In this document: positions 57,292 to 64,000 of the stretch, piece by piece | How positions within the stretch are numbered: position 1 is the first letter of the stretch | Layout of the letters: each line of letters opens with the position of its first letter | Assembly: GCA_033439765.1 (NCBI GenBank) | Contig: JAULSN010000003.1 | Location: forward strand, 1 to 64,000 | Length of the DNA stretch: 64,000 nucleotides | Source of the DNA: Lasiosphaeria ovina | Lineage: Eukaryota > Ascomycota > Sordariomycetes > Sordariales > Lasiosphaeriaceae | Reading direction: 5' to 3' | Program-made: the position numbers and the translations under genes | The notes under the pieces: model-generated | Seen by the model: the letters and a program-made list of their open reading frames with translations, nothing else | Databases searched by the model: none | What the model was told of the DNA's origin: nothing

Positions 57292-58572
57292 ATGACGCTT
57301 TCTGGGGAGACCTACTTCCAGGCCATGGAGCCCAAGCCGTACGTCTCGACCGGCCTACCATTTGAGCAGGCTTGCAAGCACTACGCAGTCGAGTCCTTTG
57401 GGGCAAGCAGAATCTACATCATAGTCTCCAAGACTATCAGCAAGACGCAGGACTTCACGGCGCTCCGGGAGACCCTTGGCGACAGAGTGGCCGGGGTCAG
57501 GTATGGCATCACGCCGCATGTTCCATGGACCGAAGTCTTGGAGCTTGCTAGAGACCTCGCTAGCCTCCGTGCCGACTTGGTAGTGACACTTGGTGCTGGA
57601 TCTCTGACCGACGCGGCGAAAGTGGCAGTGTTTGCCGCGGCGAACGGCGCCTTTACACTCGAGGCGCTCGACGGGCTCCACGCTCGAGCAAAGCCAGATC
57701 CGGCGGCGCTGAAGGGCTGCTCGATCCCGACAATCAACATCCCCACGTCGCTCTCGGGCGGCGAGTATAACCCGTTCGGCGGCGCGACCGACTTTCGCAG
57801 TCATCGCAAGACGTCATTCCAACACCCAACAATGGGCGCGCAGCTTGTAATCCTCGACCCGGCCCTGACAGTGTCGACGCCTGAAAGAGTTTGGCTGAGC
57901 TCGGGAATGCGCGCAGTTGACCACTGCGTCGAAGGGTTGTGTTCGACGTTCTTCAGGCCCGGCGAGAGAGGCGGCGGCGGCGTCGACATTCAGGCAGTGG
58001 TCGAGAAATATCTGATCAAAGGATTGTCGTTGCTGCTGCCGGCCCTCCTTGTGACCAAGCAGCGGCCCGAAGACGTGGATGCGCGGCGGGACGAGATGTT
58101 GGGGGTGATTGAGGCACTCAAAGGCAACAAGCTAGGCGTCAAGATGGGCGCGAGCCATGGCATTGGCCACCAGCTTGGGCCTCTGGGCGTTGGGCACGGC
58201 GAGACCAGCTGCGTGATGCTCCCGTCGGTGTTGAGGTGGAATCGGGAACACGGGGACGCATGGGTCGAGAAGCGCCAGGAAAAGGTGCTCGAAGCCTTCT
58301 GGGCCAGCAGCACGGTCGCGGAGACGCTGAAGCGCAGCGGCTTGTTGAGGGAGACGGCGGGCGCGGGCGACGCTGTCGCTGCGTTTGTTGCCGCACTGGG
58401 CCTGCCAATCTGTCTTCGAGACGTGGGGATTGGAAGAGATAGACTGGAGGGGCTTGCAGAGAGCGCCATGACGGACCGTGACATTCCAACAAACCCAGTA
58501 GCAATTCGCGACAAGGAACGGGTTCTGGAGATTTTGGAGATGGCACTGGAAAGGCCAGCAGTAAAGGAATAA
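57292..58572 (+). CDS. Iron-containing alcohol dehydrogenase / maleylacetate reductase-like enzyme
   Basis: Intronless, 426 aa from ATG 57292. It has the two-domain Fe-ADH (group III) pattern: a nucleotide-binding GAGSLTDAAK, an IPTSLSGGEYNPFGGATD loop, a metal-site DHCVEG and a second metal region MGASHGIGHQLG..GVGHGETSC. Members either oxidise alcohols with NAD(P) or, in the maleylacetate reductase branch, reduce maleylacetate to 3-oxoadipate at the end of hydroxyquinol and resorcinol breakdown. The PTSLSGGE..GGATD version suits the maleylacetate reductase branch, but sequence reading alone does not settle it. The nearby Zn2Cys6 regulator and phenol-hydroxylase-like gene favour an aromatic catabolic role. 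No targeting signal seen, so cytosolic. Confidence 0.88.
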   Translation: MTLSGETYFQAMEPKPYVSTGLPFEQACKHYAVESFGASRIYIIVSKTISKTQDFTALRETLGDRVAGVRYGITPHVPWTEVLELARDLASLRADLVVTLGAGSLTDAAKVAVFAAANGAFTLEALDGLHARAKPDPAALKGCSIPTINIPTSLSGGEYNPFGGATDFRSHRKTSFQHPTMGAQLVILDPALTVSTPERVWLSSGMRAVDHCVEGLCSTFFRPGERGGGGVDIQAVVEKYLIKGLSLLLPALLVTKQRPEDVDARRDEMLGVIEALKGNKLGVKMGASHGIGHQLGPLGVGHGETSCVMLPSVLRWNREHGDAWVEKRQEKVLEAFWASSTVAETLKRSGLLRETAGAGDAVAAFVAALGLPICLRDVGIGRDRLEGLAESAMTDRDIPTNPVAIRDKERVLEILEMALERPAVKE

Positions 58573-58991
58573 TTGTTAGTGCCGAAATCTCGTTTGACAG
58601 AAAAAGGCAATTAGGTAGGACTTACCCCTCCATGCAATTGGCGAGGCGGGGCAAAATGTATTTTGTCGCGGCTGGGCTAGGTACCTTATTTGTCCCGTCG
58701 TTGCTCGGTTCAAATTATTCCGTACATACATCCCCGGCACACCTCCACCAGTACAGAGTACAAACATAGAGTCAATTGAACTCCTTACGCCGGACACGAG
58801 CGACGAGACCACTGGGAATATTTTACGCTTTCCCCCAATATGCGCTGCGCACCTCATCGAGTCCTCTGGGTCTCTTGGGCCTCCAAGTTCCAACCGCGTC
58901 GCAGGCCCCCAAAGTCGAAGCCAAAAATCGCCCAACAACCAAAGCTCGAATCCATCCAAACCTGGAAGTCAAAATAAAGCCGTCGGTTGAC
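58573..58991. other. Short convergent intergenic gap
   Basis: The 3' flanks of the reductase (+) and the coiled-coil gene (-) face each other here. Nothing recognised. Confidence 0.35.
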
Positions 58992-60956
58992 TCAAGACCT
59001 GCTGGAGAATATCTCGCCCGGAAGGAGGCAAACAGGAGTGATCAGATCGTTTCGACCATCACCAATGATGAACAGAGAAGGCGACACGGCCAAGTCGACA
59101 GTTTCGGCCCCCCTACGGCTTGTGTCGCCGTCCTCGCAGTCGACGAACTCGGCGCCGATCGTGACCGAGTCGCCACGCATTGGCATTTGCCCGAAGCAGA
59201 CCTTTGCCTGGTGTGCTGCGAAGTCTGCAGCTAGCTCACTGGCACACCGCACTATTTCCGCGACATTCGCCTCGATCTCGTCTCCCACCGCTCCGTTACA
59301 GACGCGACCGAGCACCTCGAGGAGGTCAGCTCGCACCTTTTCCACGTTAGCGGCATAGACCTTAGCGATTCCACGTAACCCGTTGCTCGAGAGGCTTCCT
59401 CGAGAGGCTGACCCCCGTTTCCGGGCCCGGGAGCCCTCTCTCGGCCGCAAAGCAGCCACGATGGACTGGAACGTCGCCGACCGCCATCCGTTGGCGAACC
59501 TGTTGCGATAAAAGGCTTCAAAGTCGTGGTTCTCGGGTGTCTCGGGACCTTTGGGCTTCCGTCAGCAGGCTACGCGGCTTGTGGCCCTGGGCGCCAGATA
59601 CCTATGCTTACCATCAGGCCCAAAGCCCGTGAAATCGGCATCAAACAGCCTCTGCCAGGTGCAGTACAGGTTGAACACCATGCTCCCTCCCTCGCCCGGC
59701 CCGAAAGCGCCAAACCCATACGGTGACGAGAAGAAGCCTTCTATGAGTCTCGTCCAGAAAATGCTTCGGAGCAGGAAACGCAGCTGGTTTTTACCCTCCC
59801 GTACGAGGAACTCGGTGGGGTCCAAGTCACCGAGGCTTGTGTATGACTTTATGCCAAGGTTGAAGGGCTCAGTAGTCGTCTCAACGAGCAGCCTCAGCTG
59901 CCGGTACTTCTCCTTCAGCGTGCCTTCGGAGACGGGCCGGAAGTCTTCTCCCTTGTCGATCAAATCTGCCTCGAGGGACTTAATGCGCTCCTGCAGCTGC
60001 GCGGCATTCTCGGAGAACTTCGTCTTCAGACTCCTTGCTTGTTCAGCCATGACTGCCTCGTAGTATGACTGTTGCCGCCCAAGTTCCTGCGCTTGCTGCA
60101 TCTGCATTTGCTCGGTCCTCCTTGCATAATCGGCCAACTGCAGTTCAAGCTCGTTCAGGACATCCTCGAGTTTTCGTGCGGTATGTTCCTTTTCCTGCGC
60201 GAGTTGCTGCTTCCCCCGATCCGCCTCCTCTGCGAATCTCGCGGTCACGGCATTTGTTTTCCGTTCGAAGTTGGCTTGCATTCCCCTCATCTCGTCTTTC
60301 AGAAATGTGACTTGTTCATTGTGCTTCGCAGCCTGTTTCGCGAGCTCGGATTCCAGCTTCCGCGCCTCTGCTTCGAAAAAGTCGCCAAGTTCTGCCCGCT
60401 TCTTGAACTCTGCTGTTCGCGCCTCTAGCTGGGTGTGCAGATGCTTGATCTCTTCCAAAAGGCCGCGCTCCTTCTTGGCCATGATCTCGCGTAACCTCTC
60501 ATTCTCCATGGCCATTGCTTGCTGTTGCGATGCCATCCAAGAGTCTTTTTCCATGGCAATTCTCCTTGTATCCTCTTGCTGCTGGGCCATTAGTCCATCC
60601 ATATCTTTGTCCTTGGCCTCGATGGTGCGCCTGTATTGTTCTCGCTCGTCTTTCATCTGAGCTTGCAAACTCTCAATGCTGGACTGGTAATTCTTCTGTG
60701 CCTGAGCCTCCTCTGCTGCCCGTCGGCCGAGCTCGGTCTGGTGCTTCTGCCTCAGATCGGCCTCCTTCCGTTCGTATCGCCCCATGAGGTTGTCCAGTAT
60801 ACGCTCGTTCTCTCTTTTGGCTGCGTCCTTTTCGGTGAGGTGCCTTGCCCGAAGCTCCTCCATTTCGTCGCGTAGGCTTTGCGAAGGCATATCCTCAACG
60901 AGCTGGTCCGATAGCCGGACGCTGGAGGGCCGCGGGCGGAAGCCTCTATAGGCCAT
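58992..60956 (-). CDS. Long coiled-coil protein of unknown function
   Basis: Two exons (60956-59612 and 59548-58992) joined by a GTAAGC..AAG intron of 63 nt give 633 aa. After a basic N-terminus (MAYRGFRPRP) a charged, leucine- and glutamine-rich coiled coil runs from about residue 20 to 325. A folded segment follows around 340-460 with SYTSLGDLDPTEFLVREG, FLLRSIFWTRLIEGFFSSPYGFGAFG and the intron-spanning FGPDGPETPENHDFEAFYRNRFANGWRS. The tail includes helical repeats (ANVEKVRADLLEVLGR). I do not name a family. Similar proteins with a coiled coil and a conserved C-terminal block are often encoded by multi-copy ascomycete families, sometimes beside NLR-type genes; that is only recollection. 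It lies between the reductase and hydroxylase genes and probably has no part in their pathway. Confidence 0.8.
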
Positions 60957-62314
60957 TGTCACCGATGGCGTCGCCCTGGTGTGCAATCACGGAAACGACG
61001 GCGCGGACCACGGGGACATTCGCACGATAGGGACAAGTCGTGGAAAGGCCCTAACTAAACGAACTGACCTGTTAGGGGTACAATTCGGTTGGGAGAGCAA
61101 TGAGGACCAGTTCCCACGCCAGGAGGGTTGAGGATGCCGCTGGCCAGACCAACTTGAGGTGTGTTGTCTGCCAGCCACAGCCTGCTCTTTGGGACTGGAG
61201 TTTGCCCAGAGCCAACCCACGTCCGGCCCCGGATCTGCACCTACCCCTCCATGTTTGTAGGCGTGCATCAAAATATGCCTCCCGGCCACGTCAAGCTGGC
61301 GCAGCAGCACATCCAGCGTCGTGACTGGACGCCACCAGAGATAGTGTCATGGGCGCCTAACCCCGAATTTACAACTGCTCAATTGAGCCACATCCACGCT
61401 ATGCCATCCTTGGAACACCGGCGGCAGTTTTTCGTCCGACGCCATTCTCGATGGTATTTACAATTGGCTACGAAGACATTACCAGAACAATTTTGACATA
61501 TGCATGCCTGAGCACGCCCCTTTCTCTGATATACCTACTGCACATTCCAGTTGGGTGGCAGCATGCAATCCCAAACCCGAGCTCCTGCGGTTGGTTTCTG
61601 TAGCGTGACTAATAGAAGACTAAGGGGCTGGCGGCCTCGTGCCGGCAGTTGAGGAACTAGCCTCCCAACCTTGGCTCAGAGTGAGCAAAAAAGAGCATTC
61701 AAAATCTCCAGCATACCAAAACCACAAAGTACGCATTTCCCCTCAAACTGCTTGCCCGGTTCCTTCTCACGATGATTATGGACCATGCAATAGATGCAAA
61801 TGCTAGGGGGGTGAGCAGCTCCAAAATATCCGTACATGCACCAGCTAGTTCTCCGGCTCCATGTCTTGTGAAACCTACAACAAGAGAACCCTCCCTCCAT
61901 ATCTTAGTACGTTGACTTGAGGATATCAATGAGAAGCACCACGATCCCCGCATCAACTCTCCCACACTAAGACCCTCTCCGCATTTAGTTTCCCTTCTCG
62001 ACTCCACAGCTCGGGACGGGACTTGGTCTCGGCTAGTTTACCCTCGGACTCTGCCATGGTGGCACCACGTGCCGTCGGCCGCCTTATACGCTACTCTGCG
62101 TTTCCGGTGTCTTTGCCTGTTTTGTAATGGCTTATCAACATTCTCGACGTCTTACGTGTGTTGTCGTTCTCGGCTCTTGCTCCCGTGAGCTTTTCCAGTC
62201 AGCCTCTATAATGCGGACGAACGTATCCTACATAACACCTACTTCGCCGATTACTTTCTCGCGCGCCAGCTTACTCTGGAAACTGCCATACATGAAAAGC
62301 GGTCTGGAATCAAC
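60957..62314. other. Divergent intergenic region
   Basis: About 1.36 kb between the coiled-coil gene (-) and the hydroxylase-like gene (+). No open frame on either strand looks like a real protein. Confidence 0.35.
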
Positions 62315-64000
62315 ATGGACGACAAGGACGTTATCAAGGCCGATCTGCTCATCGTTGGAGCCGGTCCAGCAGGAGCTTCCCTAGCTTGTTTCCTTGCTGC
62401 TCAAGGCATGTGGCTGTCTCCCCTCCTTTCTTTGCTCCTTGATTCGCGTCAAGTCACTCCGGGATACTTACTGCGAACTGAATAACAGGTAGAACGGGAA
62501 TCATCATTGCAGCTGCGGCAGGAACGGCGGAAACACCACGCGCACACATAACCAATAGAGCGGGTTTAGGTATGGCTCTAGCTGACAATAGTTTTCAGTT
62601 CCATTGTCGAATATGGCGGGCAAGCTGAAGTAGTGCTAATTGAATTTGATTTTACACACAGAATGCCTACGGGACATCGGCCTTGAACAAGAATGTCTCG
62701 ACGTGGCCGGCCCCAGCCATCACATGGAGCACACGAGGTGGTGCCGCACTATGGCTGGAGAGGAATTTGCTCGTGTCTATTCATGGGGACATGATCCCAA
62801 GCACAAGGTATCATTGTCTTATCCTTGACTCTTGGTTTTATTTCTCCGAAACCGGCTCCCTGGGTCCAACCCGCCAATGGACTCCGACTAACGTGCGTGC
62901 GTCAAGGGCAACTACGAGTTAGCTAGTCCTTGCAGCCACGTAGATCTGCCACAGACCCTGTTGGAGCCAATCCTCGTCAAGCGGGCGGTGCATTGCGGCT
63001 GGACGTTGCGTTTCAAGACCAGATTCGTGGGGATGACGCGCCCCGCGCCGGATGTCATCATCTCGGAAGTCTACGATGAAGTCTTTACCAAAACTTACCG
63101 CATCCAGTCACGCTTTGTCTTTGGGTGCGACGGGGCACGCAGCCAGGTCGTCCGCGAGTTGGGAATACCGCTCGCCAGGAAGCCTGGGCAGGGGCTGGCA
63201 CTCAATGTGCTGGTCAAGGCCGACATGTCTCACCTCGTGGCCAACAGGACGGGAAACCTGCACTGGGTCGTGAGCCCCGATGAAGTAGACGGGCCTCGGT
63301 GGGCCTGGGCCGCCCTCGTGCGCATGGTTCGGCCGTGGACCGAGTGGATGTTCATCTTCCTGCCTGCGCCGGGTGCCGACCTCAAAGCGGACGCCATGGA
63401 CGCAACCGAAAGCGAGTACGTGGCCAGGGTAAAGAAGGTGATTGGGGACGATTCCGTCAAGGTTGATATCCTCGACGTCAGCAAGTGGTGGATCAACGAA
63501 ATTGTGGCTGAGTACTATTCCGACGGCAATGTGTACGTTGTCAACGACACTTGGTCTTCCCCCTTTCGATGACTCTGCAAGATTTATTCCATTTAGTTCT
63601 GGAGTGAAATCTCTAACAATCAATCACAGATTCTGTCTCGGCGACGCAACCCATCGACACCCGCCCTTCAACGGACTGGGATCCAACACTTGCATACAGG
63701 ATGCCTTCAACCTGGCGTGGAAGATTGACTATGTGATGGCGGGCAAGGCGGGCACCCAGCTGCTCGATTCATTCAGCCAAGAGCGCCAGCCTGTTGGCGT
63801 TGGAGTCATAACGCGAGCCAACCAGGGGCTGCGCGATCATGTCCCTTGGCAAAGGGCACTCGGAATGCTGGAGCCCAATGCAAAGACACGGCACCAGATC
63901 CTGGCTGAATTCGACGAGCCCGGCGAAAATGGGCAGGCCCGGCGCCGAGAATTCCAGCATGCTATCGAAAACACATCTACCGAGTTCCACGGACTCGGCA
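62315..64000 (+). CDS. Phenol 2-monooxygenase-like FAD-dependent hydroxylase (cut by window end)
   Basis: Class A flavoprotein monooxygenase that hydroxylates aromatic rings with NAD(P)H and O2. Exons: 62315-62405, 62489-62569, 62662-62807, 62907-63532 and 63630 to beyond 64000, all in phase. Motifs in order: LLIVGAGPAGASLACFLA for FAD, TPRAHITNRAGLECLRDIGL, the DG motif FGCDGARSQVV, and GDATHRHPPFNGLGSNT for the second FAD contact. The first intron seems to use a GC donor (GCATGT); an alternative GT donor two codons later is possible. The C-terminal thioredoxin-like domain of phenol hydroxylases would lie outside the window, so the gene is partial here. With the regulator and the reductase it suggests a phenolic catabolic group. 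Confidence 0.9.

Overview
The window looks like chromosomal DNA of a filamentous ascomycete (Pezizomycotina, probably a sordariomycete). Reasons: genes carry many short introns of about 50-110 nt with fungal GTANGT..AG borders; there are three Zn(II)2Cys6 regulators; fungal families such as a carotenoid oxygenase, a TauD-like dioxygenase, a lactose-permease-like MFS carrier and a phenol-hydroxylase-like flavoprotein occur; and one full-length Ty3/Gypsy chromovirus carries the C-to-T signature of repeat-induced point mutation (RIP). Exon joins below were derived by hand from splice motifs, reading phase and protein continuity. They are models, not transcript-supported.

Layout. 1-8.8 kb: a RIP-altered edge, a decayed NB-ARC/TPR (NLR-type) gene on the minus strand, a carotenoid cleavage oxygenase (-), an HSL-type alpha/beta hydrolase (-), then AT-rich filler. 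8.77-14.84 kb: a complete 6.07-kb Gypsy element with 264-bp LTRs, a CCGAT target duplication, gag, pol and a C-terminal chromodomain. Every break I saw in pol is a stop codon, none a frameshift. A tRNA-like sequence lies antisense near its 3' end. 15.2-17.3 kb: a small acidic/serine-rich protein and a frameshifted metallo-beta-lactamase-fold gene. 20-30.5 kb: MFS sugar carrier, polytopic membrane protein, TauD/TfdA dioxygenase and a Zn2Cys6 regulator with its zinc cluster in the middle of the protein; these may be a small metabolic cluster. 32-46 kb: kinase-like protein, amidase, cytochrome P450, Rieske-AIF-like oxidoreductase and a second Zn2Cys6 regulator. 47.6-51.3 kb: secreted beta-propeller-like protein and a KCTD-type BTB protein. 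53.4-64 kb: a third Zn2Cys6 regulator, an iron-type alcohol dehydrogenase/maleylacetate reductase-like enzyme, a coiled-coil protein and a phenol 2-monooxygenase-like flavoprotein cut by the window end. The regulator, reductase and hydroxylase could form an aromatic-ring catabolic module.

The strongest unusual signals concern genome defence. The interior of the Gypsy element has lost nearly all CA/TG dinucleotides to TA while staying CG-rich, all nine differences between its two LTRs are CA/TG-to-TA changes, and the nearby NLR gene carries four TAG stops, each explainable as CAG-to-TAG. I did not find a convincing wholly new multi-gene system.
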